From positions 1 through 64,000 of the forward strand of contig NZ_JAOQJN010000009.1 in NCBI RefSeq assembly GCF_025567085.1: DNA of 64,000 bases, read 5' to 3'. Within the stretch, counting starts at the first letter, position 1; every line of letters starts with the position of its first letter. This document shows, in pieces, positions 42,263-52,127 of the stretch. Under the pieces are notes generated by a model that ran no database searches, had not been told where the DNA came from, and saw only the letters and a program-made list of their open reading frames with translations. The DNA is from Bovifimicola ammoniilytica (GTDB lineage Bacteria; Bacillota; Clostridia; Lachnospirales; Lachnospiraceae). Position numbers and translations under genes: made by a program.

Positions 42263-45200
42263 ATGAGGTCGGAATTTAAGGAGCATATTAGAAATATAAT
42301 AGGTAAACTTGTAGAACAGAGTGATTCAGAACGTGATAATAAAGTATGCTTTTTTAAGCATTACAGTTCATTTAATATTGATGAAGAAGATATAATTAAC
42401 ATTATGACATCATTAAATTTAGAATGTGATATGTTCTATTATCAATTTGAAGAGAAGAAGATACAGGGACCATTCTGTCCATTTCTGGATTTTATAAAAG
42501 AGTTGTACCAGAAATATTATAAGTATATGGACTGTAAAGAATTCGTTAAAAAGGCATCTGTATATCCGGTAATACAAGATATGTTAATTTCATATATAAT
42601 GAATGGATATTGCGAAAGAAATGAGGACATAATTCCAAGAGAAGTTCCTTTTGAAAGAGAAAAGATTATTGAGTCTGTTATTAATATTTTCCAATATATA
42701 ACGAATGAACATAAGGTCGTTATAGTATTAGACAGATTGCAAAGAGCACATGAATCAACCATAGAATTATTATATGGAATGATGAAGAATAAAGAGTTAT
42801 TTGATATAGTTATTATTGCATCATATAATGAGGCAGAAGATTTATATTCATATACAAAAGATAGCTGGAATCTGTTGTCAAGATATATTAAGGACATGGA
42901 AATGTCAGTGGATTATAATGATGACAATAAGGATGCTATGGCAGATGATGTATTTATTCCGGTAAATACACAGATAGATGTATATCTGAAGGATATTAAA
43001 GATTTATTCTTATGTCTGCAGCTTGAACAGGCCAAATATTATTTAGACATTATATATAAAGCAATTGAAAATGGAAACTTAGAAGTAGAAGATGCACAGA
43101 AGATAGATATACTTGCAATATATTCATTTGTTACCGTATATAATGGCGAGGAGAAAATGGCCTATCTATATTGTAAGAAGATGTCTGACATTGAATATTT
43201 AAGGCATGATAAGGAAAGACTTATCGAATATTACTATATTGCTGCACTTGTTAATCTGCAAAGTGGACAGAAGAATTTAGCAATTTCATCTATAGAAGAA
43301 GGAATGAAGTTGACTTCTGATACAAATAATAATAAATATATTGTTAAATATGAGATGTTAAAAATACTTATAGATATTGATAAGTTACCAGAGATTTTAT
43401 TATGGAATCCAAAGTCCGGGATATCAGAATATCTTATAGAGATGGCAAGAGACAATAACCAGTTATTACATTTAGCATATGCATATATTTTTGGGTTCAA
43501 TATTTCTAATAAGCTTAAGCTGACCGGAGACAAATTAGCTAATACTGAATTAGAAGAATGTTTTAAGGGGATAGAATTAGCCAAAGAACTGGAGAATACC
43601 CAGATACAGATAAGAGCATGGCAGAAGACAGCAGTACAGGCATCAAGTGAGGGGAAGTTAGATGAGACAATATTCTGTTATAACCAGTGCCTTAAGATAA
43701 TGGAGGGACATAACAGTAAGCACGAAGAAGCACAGATATATAATGGAATAGGTTATATATGCCTGATTAATGAGAAATATAAGCTGGCATATGATTATTT
43801 CATTAAAGCTATAAATATCGGCCTTACAGTTGATACGCCTAAGTATATTCTTGATGCGGTATATAATCTTGGAATAACAAGTATTATTGTCGGGGATTAT
43901 GCATCGGCAGTAAAGAATGTGAATCTCACAATGAAGATGATGGAATCATTGAATCTTTCAAGATTAAATGTATGTAATAAGACTAAGTTATATGGTCTGG
44001 CTATTTTTGCGTATATAAAGCTTAATCAGGTATATAATGCAATGTTATATTATGATATAATGAAAACAGCCTTAAAACATATCTTAGATGTGGACAATCC
44101 TGATTATAATATGTGGGAAGATGATATGTACCTTTATTATACGGTTACAGCGATGTTAGCTGATAAAGAGGGAGACTATGATAAAGCTAATGAGTATTAT
44201 GAAAAAGTACAGAATTTCTGGTATAGTATACATGTGAAACAGAATTACATATTGCCAAAGGTAGTTGAGGAAGAGGCAATATTCTATAAGAAAACAGGTA
44301 ATGAAGAGGCACGTAAGAAAGTACTAACAGATACAATTAAGTTCTGCAAGAAGAATCTTCTTATCCATAATGCCGAAATTCTTCAGGCTATATTAGATAA
44401 TAAAAATGATGTAAAGGAACCTGATGATAACTATGAAATCTCTAATGAGCTTATAGAAGAGATTGATAAGATGATAATTAGATGCTCAATGAGAAAAGAA
44501 ATTGAGAAGAAGAACAAGATGCTGAGCTTTTTTGAAAACTGGGTAGATTCATTAAACTATGAGTTTGAGAAGGCAGATGATATGATTAACAGTTCTATGC
44601 TTATGATTAAGAACAGATTTGACATAGATAGTGTTATGTATATAAGCATTAGAAATGGCATACCAGCCGTTAAATATAGTGATAATGAAATATCAGTTAA
44701 GAAATATCAGTTAAGATATATCTGTGATTATTTCAGCAAAAATGGCAGAAGAATAGTATTATCAAGATTTAAAAGATCATATCAGTATCATGAAGAATTA
44801 GTGTCTGCATTTAATAGAAATGACGTAGCAACCATGATAGCCATTCCGTTCATTAATAGAGAGAAACTTACGGAGATATTTGTGGCATTCAGATTTAAAA
44901 AGATGAATTACACTAAAGGCTTATTTATGTTTGAAGAGAGCGATGCGGACTTATTAAGAACAGCAATTAAGGAATTGATAGAAGCATTATCTAAAGTAAG
45001 TATTAAGAAAGAACTAGAAAAACGTTCAGTAACTGACACACTTACCGGATTATACAACAGACAGGGAATGAAAGAGTATATAAATAAGGTTACAAGAGGT
45101 TTTGTTTCCGAGAAGGAAAGACATAAGTTTACGATTCTGTATATGGATTTAGATAATTTTAAATATTGTAATGACCATTTCGGACACGAAGCAGGAGATG

Positions 45201-45583
45201 CTGTATTAGTGGCATTTTCAAGAATGTTAGAGGGAATTGTGGAAAGCAGCGGCTACATCATAAGATATGGTGGAGATGAATTTGTGATTATAATTCCGGA
45301 TAAAGATACAGAATATGGAGTGGAGATTGCTGAGAAGATATTTGCAAATCTCCGTCATAATAAAGGGTTTAAAAAGGTAATAGAAGAACTTAAGAACATG
45401 GAAGTAAACATAAGTGAGAAGAACAGAATAACTTGCTCAATAGGAATATCTTCAGGTAATGTCTCAGGCTATTCAGGAATTGCCATGATTCTTAAACGTG
45501 CAGATGAAGCATTATATTATGTTAAGAATAATACGAAGAATGATTACAAAGTGTGGAATTTAAAAAGTCAGGAGGAAAAGTGA
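42263..45583 (+). CDS. TPR-repeat diguanylate cyclase with degenerate N-terminal ATPase
   Basis: The 1106-residue cytoplasmic protein has an N-terminal region (about 100-220) with VVIVLDRLQRA and an IIASYN strand like the second half of an AAA/STAND ATPase, but no Walker A. Helical repeats (about 230-760) look like TPRs. A GAF-like region (about 770-910) is followed by a GGDEF domain (about 935-1106): DTLTGLYNR, DLDNFKYCND and the active-site GGDEF at 1003-1007. The usual RxxD inhibitory site five residues upstream is absent (SSGY). It should make c-di-GMP without product inhibition. GGAGG fits the ATG at 42263. Confidence 0.85.
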   Translation: MRSEFKEHIRNIIGKLVEQSDSERDNKVCFFKHYSSFNIDEEDIINIMTSLNLECDMFYYQFEEKKIQGPFCPFLDFIKELYQKYYKYMDCKEFVKKASVYPVIQDMLISYIMNGYCERNEDIIPREVPFEREKIIESVINIFQYITNEHKVVIVLDRLQRAHESTIELLYGMMKNKELFDIVIIASYNEAEDLYSYTKDSWNLLSRYIKDMEMSVDYNDDNKDAMADDVFIPVNTQIDVYLKDIKDLFLCLQLEQAKYYLDIIYKAIENGNLEVEDAQKIDILAIYSFVTVYNGEEKMAYLYCKKMSDIEYLRHDKERLIEYYYIAALVNLQSGQKNLAISSIEEGMKLTSDTNNNKYIVKYEMLKILIDIDKLPEILLWNPKSGISEYLIEMARDNNQLLHLAYAYIFGFNISNKLKLTGDKLANTELEECFKGIELAKELENTQIQIRAWQKTAVQASSEGKLDETIFCYNQCLKIMEGHNSKHEEAQIYNGIGYICLINEKYKLAYDYFIKAINIGLTVDTPKYILDAVYNLGITSIIVGDYASAVKNVNLTMKMMESLNLSRLNVCNKTKLYGLAIFAYIKLNQVYNAMLYYDIMKTALKHILDVDNPDYNMWEDDMYLYYTVTAMLADKEGDYDKANEYYEKVQNFWYSIHVKQNYILPKVVEEEAIFYKKTGNEEARKKVLTDTIKFCKKNLLIHNAEILQAILDNKNDVKEPDDNYEISNELIEEIDKMIIRCSMRKEIEKKNKMLSFFENWVDSLNYEFEKADDMINSSMLMIKNRFDIDSVMYISIRNGIPAVKYSDNEISVKKYQLRYICDYFSKNGRRIVLSRFKRSYQYHEELVSAFNRNDVATMIAIPFINREKLTEIFVAFRFKKMNYTKGLFMFEESDADLLRTAIKELIEALSKVSIKKELEKRSVTDTLTGLYNRQGMKEYINKVTRGFVSEKERHKFTILYMDLDNFKYCNDHFGHEAGDAVLVAFSRMLEGIVESSGYIIRYGGDEFVIIIPDKDTEYGVEIAEKIFANLRHNKGFKKVIEELKNMEVNISEKNRITCSIGISSGNVSGYSGIAMILKRADEALYYVKNNTKNDYKVWNLKSQEEK

Positions 45584-45584
45584 G

Positions 45585-46916
45585 ATGAGTGATGAACAAT
45601 ACATCAATGAGTTAAGCAGTTTTATTAATAATTCTGTCACTCCATTTCATACAGTTAATACCATAAGAGAATATCTGTCAGCTAACAATTATGAAGAGTT
45701 AAAGGTGGACGAACCATTTAAGATAGAAGCCGGCAGAAGATATTATATAAATATCTATGACTCTACATTAATTGCATTCAATATTGGTTCAGATATTAGA
45801 AATTCAAAAGGAAAAGTCAATCTAAGATGTTCAGCTTCACATACTGATTCACCATGTTTTAAGGTAAAACCGGAATATATGATTAAAGAAGCATTAGGAA
45901 AAGATGAGGGCTATGTTAAGCTTAATACAGAAGTCTATGGTGGTCCGATTCTTAATACCTGGTTAGACAGACCGCTTTCAATTGCTGGAAAAGTTGTGAT
46001 TAAAGGCAAAGAGTGGTATGATAGTGAAACACGTTTCATTGATGTCAAGAAGCCGGTGCTTACCATACCCAATCTGGCAATCCATATGAACAGGGAGGTT
46101 AATAAAGGTGTGGAACTTAACCGACAGAAGGATATGTTGCCTGTAATTGGTCTGTTTAATGAAAATGAGAATTATGATGATATAGTTCAAAAACTTATAA
46201 TAGAAGAAATTAAGAAGCAGGGAAGAGATATTGCTAAAGAGGATATATCTGATTATGAGTTATTCATATATCAGACTGAAAGAGGCAGTACAATAGGTGT
46301 ATATGATGAAATGTACAGCTCGCCACGACTTGATAATCTTACTTCTGTATTTGCACAGATGAGGGCAATTGTTAATTGTGACAGACATGATGGAATTAAT
46401 CTGGCAATATTCTATGATAATGAAGAGATAGGCAGCGCAACAAAGCAGGGGGCTGCATCACAGGTAATTATGCTTATATTAGAGAAAATATATGTGGCAC
46501 TTGGATATGACAGAGACTATATGATTAATGATATACTTAGTGGAATGATGGTGTCAATTGATGTTGCTCACGCAACACATCCTAATTTACCAGAGAAATC
46601 AGACATAACTAATAAGGTGAGTCTCAATGGTGGTATAGTAATTAAGGAATCGGCAAGCCAGAGTTATGCTAATGATGCACAGGGAATATCAGCAGTTAAA
46701 AGCATTTGCGAGAAATTTGACTGTAAATATCAGATATTTGTCAACCGTTCGGACATGCATGGTGGCAGAACTCTGGGGTCGATAAGTTCAACAGTATTAC
46801 CTATGAGAACCATAGATATAGGTATTCCATTACTTGCGATGCATTCATCAAGAGAACTTATGGGCAAAAATGATGAAAAAAATTTAGAAAAGTTTTTGAC
46901 AGGTTTTTATTCATAG
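45585..46916 (+). CDS. apeB: M18-family aminopeptidase
   Basis: The 443-residue zinc aminopeptidase removes N-terminal residues from peptides in the cytoplasm. Metal ligands are placed in CSASHTDSPCFK, YGGPILNTWLDRPL, FYDNEEIGS, SIDVAHA and the final MHGGRT. Length is normal. SD GGAGG overlaps the end of the gene before it. Confidence 0.92.
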   Translation: MSDEQYINELSSFINNSVTPFHTVNTIREYLSANNYEELKVDEPFKIEAGRRYYINIYDSTLIAFNIGSDIRNSKGKVNLRCSASHTDSPCFKVKPEYMIKEALGKDEGYVKLNTEVYGGPILNTWLDRPLSIAGKVVIKGKEWYDSETRFIDVKKPVLTIPNLAIHMNREVNKGVELNRQKDMLPVIGLFNENENYDDIVQKLIIEEIKKQGRDIAKEDISDYELFIYQTERGSTIGVYDEMYSSPRLDNLTSVFAQMRAIVNCDRHDGINLAIFYDNEEIGSATKQGAASQVIMLILEKIYVALGYDRDYMINDILSGMMVSIDVAHATHPNLPEKSDITNKVSLNGGIVIKESASQSYANDAQGISAVKSICEKFDCKYQIFVNRSDMHGGRTLGSISSTVLPMRTIDIGIPLLAMHSSRELMGKNDEKNLEKFLTGFYS

Positions 46917-46962
46917 AGTATAGTTACAATAGTGAATTTTATGTGAAAGGATAAACAGCATT

Positions 46963-48630
46963 ATGGAAAATGAAAATACATCAAAGAATTTTATTGAAAT
47001 GATTATCGATAAAGATTTAAGCGAGGGACATTGTGATGAGGTTCATACACGATTTCCACCTGAACCAAACGGATATCTTCATATAGGACATGCAAAGGCT
47101 ATTTTACTTAACTATGGACTTGCTAAGAAATATAATGGTAAGTTTAATATGCGTTTTGATGATACTAACCCAACAAAAGAGAAAGAGGAATTCGTTGAGT
47201 CAATCAAGGCAGATATTAAATGGTTAGGTGCAGATTGGGAAGACAGACTTTTCTTTGCATCAGATTATTTTGAACAGATATATGAGGCAGCAGTCAAGCT
47301 TATTAAGAAAGGCAAAGCATATGTATGTGATTTGTCTCCTGAAGAGATAAGAGAATACAGAGGAACATTAACAGAGCCTGGTAAGAACAGTCCGTACAGA
47401 GACAGAAGTGTTGAAGAGAATTTAGAATTATTTGAAAATATGAAAAATGGCATATATGCTGATGGAGAGAAAGTTCTCAGAGCTAAAATCGATATGGCAT
47501 CCCCTAATATTAATATGAGAGATCCTATCATATATCGTGTTGCACATATGACACATCACAGAACAGGTGATAAATGGTGCATTTATCCAATGTACGATTT
47601 TGCACATCCAATCGAGGATGCCATAGAGGGTATAACACATTCTATATGTACATTAGAATTCGAAGATCACAGACCATTATATGACTGGGTTGTAAGGGAA
47701 TTAGAATATGAAAAACCACCTAAACAGATAGAATTCTCTAAGTTATATCTTACAAATGTAGTTACAGGTAAGAGATATATTAAGAAGTTAGTTGAGGACG
47801 GAATAGTTGACGGCTGGGACGATCCAAGACTTGTATCAATAGCAGCACTTAGAAGAAGAGGTTTTACACCAGAATCTATAAAGATGTTTGTTGACCTGGT
47901 TGGTGTATCAAAGAGTCAGAGCTCAGTTGATTATGCAATGCTTGAATATTGTATAAGAGAAGATTTAAAAATGAAGAAACAAAGAGTAATGGCTGTTTTA
48001 GATCCTATTAAGCTTGTAATAGATAACTATCCTGATGGACAGGTAGAATATTTTGACGTTATAAATAATCCTGAGAATGAAGAGATGGGAACACGTAAAG
48101 TACCATTTAGCAGAGAGTTATATATTGACAGAGAAGACTTTATGGAAGAACCACCTAAGAAATATTTCAGATTATTTCCTGGCAATGAAGTAAGACTTAT
48201 GAATGCATATTTTGTTAAATGTGAGAGCTTTATTAAGGATGAGAATGGTAAAGTAACAGAGATTCATTGCACATATGATCCGGAGACAAGAAGCGGAAGC
48301 GGCTTCACAGGAAGAAAAGTTAAAGGAACCATTCACTGGGTAAGTGCAGCCCATGCTGTTAATGCAGAAGTCAGATTATATGAGAATATTATTGACGAAG
48401 AAAAAGGCAAACTCAATGAGGATGGAACACTCAATCTTAATCCTAATTCATTAACTGTTCTCAAGAATTGCTATATAGAAGAAAGTATTAAGAATGCTAA
48501 GAAAGAGGATAGTTTCCAGTTCGTAAGACAGGGATATTTCTGCGTGGATTATAAAGATACAACAGATGATAAACTTGTATTTAACAGAATAGTTTCGTTA
48601 AAGAGTTCATTTAAGCTTCCTGCACAGTAA
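46963..48630 (+). CDS. glnS: Glutaminyl-tRNA synthetase
   Basis: The 555-residue class I synthetase charges tRNA-Gln. HIGH motif NGYLHIGHAKA, MRFDDTNPTKEKEEF, LEFEDHRPLYDWV (a GlnRS mark against GluRS), and in place of KMSKS the variant VVTGKRYIKKL. C-terminal beta-barrel anticodon domains. GAAAGGA before the ATG. Confidence 0.95.
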   Translation: MENENTSKNFIEMIIDKDLSEGHCDEVHTRFPPEPNGYLHIGHAKAILLNYGLAKKYNGKFNMRFDDTNPTKEKEEFVESIKADIKWLGADWEDRLFFASDYFEQIYEAAVKLIKKGKAYVCDLSPEEIREYRGTLTEPGKNSPYRDRSVEENLELFENMKNGIYADGEKVLRAKIDMASPNINMRDPIIYRVAHMTHHRTGDKWCIYPMYDFAHPIEDAIEGITHSICTLEFEDHRPLYDWVVRELEYEKPPKQIEFSKLYLTNVVTGKRYIKKLVEDGIVDGWDDPRLVSIAALRRRGFTPESIKMFVDLVGVSKSQSSVDYAMLEYCIREDLKMKKQRVMAVLDPIKLVIDNYPDGQVEYFDVINNPENEEMGTRKVPFSRELYIDREDFMEEPPKKYFRLFPGNEVRLMNAYFVKCESFIKDENGKVTEIHCTYDPETRSGSGFTGRKVKGTIHWVSAAHAVNAEVRLYENIIDEEKGKLNEDGTLNLNPNSLTVLKNCYIEESIKNAKKEDSFQFVRQGYFCVDYKDTTDDKLVFNRIVSLKSSFKLPAQ

Positions 48631-48663
48631 GAAATATTCTAATAGTAAACAGAAGGTATTTTA

Positions 48664-48727
48664 AATTTGCAGGCTTGGTAACTTGCAGGGTATAAAGTTA
48701 TAACCAACAAATTAGAGCCTGTAAATT
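48664..48727 (+). other. Two-stage hairpin between glnS and the DUF2225 gene
   Basis: Outer stem AATTTGCAGGCT (48664-48675) with AGCCTGTAAATT (48716-48727), one G-U pair; inner stem TTGGTAACTT (48675-48684) with AAGTTATAACCAA (48695-48707), one 3-nt bulge. It lacks a T-run, lies about 50 nt before the next start and may be a 5'-leader RNA element. Confidence 0.45.
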
Positions 48728-48775
48728 AATATAAATATAGAAGTAAAAGCGGGTAGACGCAGAAACGAGGTTACG

Positions 48776-49627
48776 ATGAGTAGTTTATTTTCAGGTCTGG
48801 AGAAATTTGGACTGACAGGTATGAAAGATACAGAAATATATGAGAAAGAAGAAGAGAAAACTGAAAAAAAAATTGTAGAACCTAAGGCTCCACATTTTCC
48901 GGAAGAAAGTGAAATGATATTTGACAAGACATATAGATGTCCGGTATGTGACAGACAGTTTAAGAGTAAAGCTGTGATGTCAGGTAAGGCTAAGTTAGTA
49001 TCTATAGATACAGATTTACGTCCAAAGTATCAAGGGATTGATTGCATAAAATATGATGTGGTTGTGTGTGATAAATGTGGATATAGTGCATTGACCAGAT
49101 TCTTTAATGGTGTAACAAGTCAGCAGAGAAAAGCTATTCAGGAAAATATATCATCTAAATTTAAAGCAATAGAATATGAAGATGAAAACATCTATTCATA
49201 TGACGAAGCAGTTCTAAGATATCAATTAGCGCTTGCTAATGCAGTGATTAAAAAGGGCAGGATAAGTGAAAGAGCTTATACTTGTCTTAAGATAGCATGG
49301 TTATACAGAGGAGAAGCTGAGAACCTTGATATGTCAGAAATTGATTATGATACTAAGTTAGCTGAATTAAGAGACTTAGAGAAAGAATTTATCACAAGCG
49401 CATATGACGGATTTGTTTCAGCTATGAGTAAGGAGCTGTTTCCAATATGTGGAATGGATGAATATACATACACATATGTTACGGCTGATTTAGCGAGAAG
49501 ATGCAAAGATTATGAGACATCAGCTAAATTATTGTCGCAGATAATCACTTCCAGAGGTGCATCAGCTAAAGTTAAAGAAAGAGCAAGAGAAGTAAGAGAC
49601 TTAATTAAGCAGGAATTAAAGAGATAG
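48776..49627 (+). CDS. DUF2225-family protein
   Basis: A 283-residue cytoplasmic protein. An N-terminal zinc-ribbon-like part with CPVCDRQF and CDKCGYSALTRFF, followed by helices resembling TPRs. This is the pattern of DUF2225, common in Clostridia and of unknown function. Start has only a modest SD (GAGG). Confidence 0.8.
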   Translation: MSSLFSGLEKFGLTGMKDTEIYEKEEEKTEKKIVEPKAPHFPEESEMIFDKTYRCPVCDRQFKSKAVMSGKAKLVSIDTDLRPKYQGIDCIKYDVVVCDKCGYSALTRFFNGVTSQQRKAIQENISSKFKAIEYEDENIYSYDEAVLRYQLALANAVIKKGRISERAYTCLKIAWLYRGEAENLDMSEIDYDTKLAELRDLEKEFITSAYDGFVSAMSKELFPICGMDEYTYTYVTADLARRCKDYETSAKLLSQIITSRGASAKVKERAREVRDLIKQELKR

Positions 49628-49724
49628 AATTAAATTATATAAAATGTTATATAAATGAAGATATAAAGTCAAGGTGGCAAATTATATCAATAAAATCATA
49701 GAATTTTTTATGATGGAGATAACG

Positions 49725-51122
49725 ATGTATGAATTAACTATAGATTTAAACAGTAAGTCACCCTTGTATGAACAGATTTATGAATTTATTAAAGAAGAGA
49801 TAAAGAGCAGAAGAATTGAGTGTAAGACCAAATTACCATCTACCAGAGCGCTTGCAGAACATTTACAGATAAGCAGAAGTACGGTCGATATGGCTTACAC
49901 TCAACTTATATCTGAGGGCTATATAGAATCAGTACCATACAAGGGATATTATGTGTCAGAAGTATCGCTGTTATATAATTTCAGGGGTACAGATGAAAAG
50001 ATTGATATTAAAGATGAAGAAGAGGACAAGACAGATGTAATTGATTTCTCACCATGGGGAATTGATTTAGATAATTTTCCGTTTAATACGTGGAGAAAGA
50101 TATCTAAGAATCTGCTTAGCTCTAATAATAAAAATTTATTTGTGGCAGGTAATTCGAGAGGAGAATTTGAACTTAGGAAGACACTTGCCTCATATCTATA
50201 TGAAGCCAGGGGTGTACATTGCAGCCCTGATAAGATAATATTAGGTGCTGGTAATGAATATCTGTTAATGTTACTTAACCAGCTTATGGAAATGAAACCT
50301 GTCATAGCAATGGAGAATCCGACATACTTACAGGCATATAGCGTATTTAAGAAGAATGGTAACCAGATAATTCCAATAACAATGGATAAAAATGGCATGA
50401 TGGCCAGGGAACTTCGGAAATCAAATGCCAATATTGCGTATGTTATGCCATCGCATCAGTTTCCAATGGGCACAGTTATGCCGATTAAAAGACGCATAGA
50501 ATTGTTAGAATGGACTAATGAGACAGATGACAGATATATAATAGAAGATGATTATGACAGTGAATTCAGATATAAAGGCAAACCGATACCAGCACTTCAG
50601 GGTGTAGATGGTTCGGATAAAGTAATATATATGGGAACATTTTCGAAGTCAATTGCACCGTCCATAAGAATGAGTTATATGATATTACCTGACAAGTTAC
50701 TAGATGATTTTAACAGAAATATGTCATTTTATTCACAGACAGTATCGAAAATGGACCAGCTTATTATAAATGAGTTTATTAAAGGTGGATATTTTGAAAG
50801 ACATCTTAATAAAATGCGTTCTGTATATAAATCAAAACACGATTTATTAATATCATTATTTAAAGAAAATAAAGATGTAATAAAGATTTCCGGAGAAAAT
50901 TCAGGACTTCATATCCTTATTAATGTTAATAATTCAATGAGCGAAGAAAAACTTATTACAAGAGCTAGGAACGAGGGAATATGTGTGCATGGATTATCGG
51001 AATATTATATTGAGAAACCACATTTCTATAAAGGAACAATAATTCTAGGATTTGCAAACCTGAGCGAAGATGAGATAATAAAAGGTGTGAAGAAATTAAA
51101 AAAAGCATGGTTGATTAAGTAA
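49725..51122 (+). CDS. MocR/GntR-type regulator with aminotransferase-like domain
   Basis: The 465-residue regulator has a GntR winged helix (1-75: SPLYEQIYEFIKEEI, LPSTRALAEHL, YKGYYV) joined to a class I aminotransferase-fold domain. The PLP lysine lies in MGTFSKSIAPSIR; DDYDSEFRY carries the PLP-contact Asp. Members such as PdxR and GabR sense PLP or its adducts; target not known. GGAG 6 nt before the ATG at 49725; the frame is open from 49674. Confidence 0.9.
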   Translation: MYELTIDLNSKSPLYEQIYEFIKEEIKSRRIECKTKLPSTRALAEHLQISRSTVDMAYTQLISEGYIESVPYKGYYVSEVSLLYNFRGTDEKIDIKDEEEDKTDVIDFSPWGIDLDNFPFNTWRKISKNLLSSNNKNLFVAGNSRGEFELRKTLASYLYEARGVHCSPDKIILGAGNEYLLMLLNQLMEMKPVIAMENPTYLQAYSVFKKNGNQIIPITMDKNGMMARELRKSNANIAYVMPSHQFPMGTVMPIKRRIELLEWTNETDDRYIIEDDYDSEFRYKGKPIPALQGVDGSDKVIYMGTFSKSIAPSIRMSYMILPDKLLDDFNRNMSFYSQTVSKMDQLIINEFIKGGYFERHLNKMRSVYKSKHDLLISLFKENKDVIKISGENSGLHILINVNNSMSEEKLITRARNEGICVHGLSEYYIEKPHFYKGTIILGFANLSEDEIIKGVKKLKKAWLIK

Positions 51123-51250
51123 GATATGCGAGTATCGGGGCGTGTCCTGAGGTCTTTTACCTGCCTATGAGCATGTTTGTATGGCCTTAGAACTTTTGAC
51201 TCAGGCATAATAAAAATTAATGAAAAACAAAATATAAGGAGAAGCAAAGT

Positions 51251-51964
51251 ATGAAAGAACAGTTGTATACAATTCCGGTAAATGATGCATTTGCAAAGGA
51301 TTGTGAATGTCCAATATGTGAAATGTATAAAGAACTTGAGAAAAATGCAGTGGAATTCACTATGGGACCTAGTTATATGGAAGACGATATTAGGGAGGTT
51401 ACTGATAAAATCGGTTTCTGTACTGAACATGTTAAGAAACTGCTTAAAATGGAGAATAAGTTGGGAATTTCGCTTATACTACATTCTCATATGGTAAAGA
51501 CAAATAAAGATATAGAAAAGTTGTCGCAGGGTGGTAAGGCAAGTACATTATTTAAGAAAAAGGACATATCACCGTTAACAGATTATCTTAATAATCTTAA
51601 TAATTCCTGCTATGTATGTAATAAGATTGAAGAAACTTTCAAAAGATATATTAGAACTGTACATTATCTCTGGGATAAAGAGGATAGTTTCAAAAGAAAA
51701 TATGAGAGTTCAAAAGGATTTTGCACTAAACATTATGAGGCACTTTTAGTTCAGGCAAAAGATAATCTTAGTGGAGCTGCTTTAGATGGTTTTATAGATG
51801 CTACCAATAGAATATATCTGGAGAACATGAAGAGAGTAACAGATGATTTAGAATGGTTCATAGATAAGTTTGATTATAGACATAAGGATGAGCCATGGAA
51901 GAATTCTAAAGATGCGCTTCCAAGAGCTATAACTAAAACAGTTACAGATGAGGGAAATATGTAG
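51251..51964 (+). CDS. CxxC protein, probably DUF6062 family
   Basis: The 237-residue cytoplasmic protein has CECPICEMY near the start, then GFCTEH, CYVCNKIE and GFCTKHYEAL: two repeated Cys-rich/FCxxH units that could bind zinc or a cofactor. I recall this N-terminal IPVNDAF pattern as DUF6062, function unknown. AAGGAGAAG precedes the ATG. Confidence 0.65.
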   Translation: MKEQLYTIPVNDAFAKDCECPICEMYKELEKNAVEFTMGPSYMEDDIREVTDKIGFCTEHVKKLLKMENKLGISLILHSHMVKTNKDIEKLSQGGKASTLFKKKDISPLTDYLNNLNNSCYVCNKIEETFKRYIRTVHYLWDKEDSFKRKYESSKGFCTKHYEALLVQAKDNLSGAALDGFIDATNRIYLENMKRVTDDLEWFIDKFDYRHKDEPWKNSKDALPRAITKTVTDEGNM

Positions 51965-51965
51965 T

Positions 51966-52022
51966 AAAAACACCTTTCCGTTATAATAAGGTTTTAAAGC
52001 CTTGACTATAAGGAAAGGTGTT
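51966..52022. terminator. Bidirectional terminator between convergent genes
   Basis: AACACCTTTCC (51969-51979) pairs with GGAAAGGTGTT (52012-52022), with inner TTATA/TATAA and AAGG/CCTT stems. On the minus strand it is followed by five T, so it ends the gene at 52128 best, and probably the plus-strand gene as well. Confidence 0.75.
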
Positions 52023-52025
52023 ATT

Positions 52026-52107
52026 ACTTACCAGGAAATTTCGTTGGAATTGTCCTGGTAAGTAAAAAACGCTCCGCCGCAAGCGGAGAATGTCGCAAGC
52101 AACATTC
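52026..52107. repeat. Palindromic intergenic repeat element, short copy
   Basis: Stem ACTTACCAGGA/TCCTGGTAAGT (52026-52036/52053-52063), then CTCCGC/GCGGAG (52072-52077/52083-52088) and GAATGT/ACATTC (52088-52093/52102-52107). Compared with the copy at 97, the first base pair has changed from G-C to A-T on both arms. One middle hairpin of the long copy is missing. Confidence 0.75.
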
Positions 52108-52127
52108 TTTATTCATTCTATACCGGA

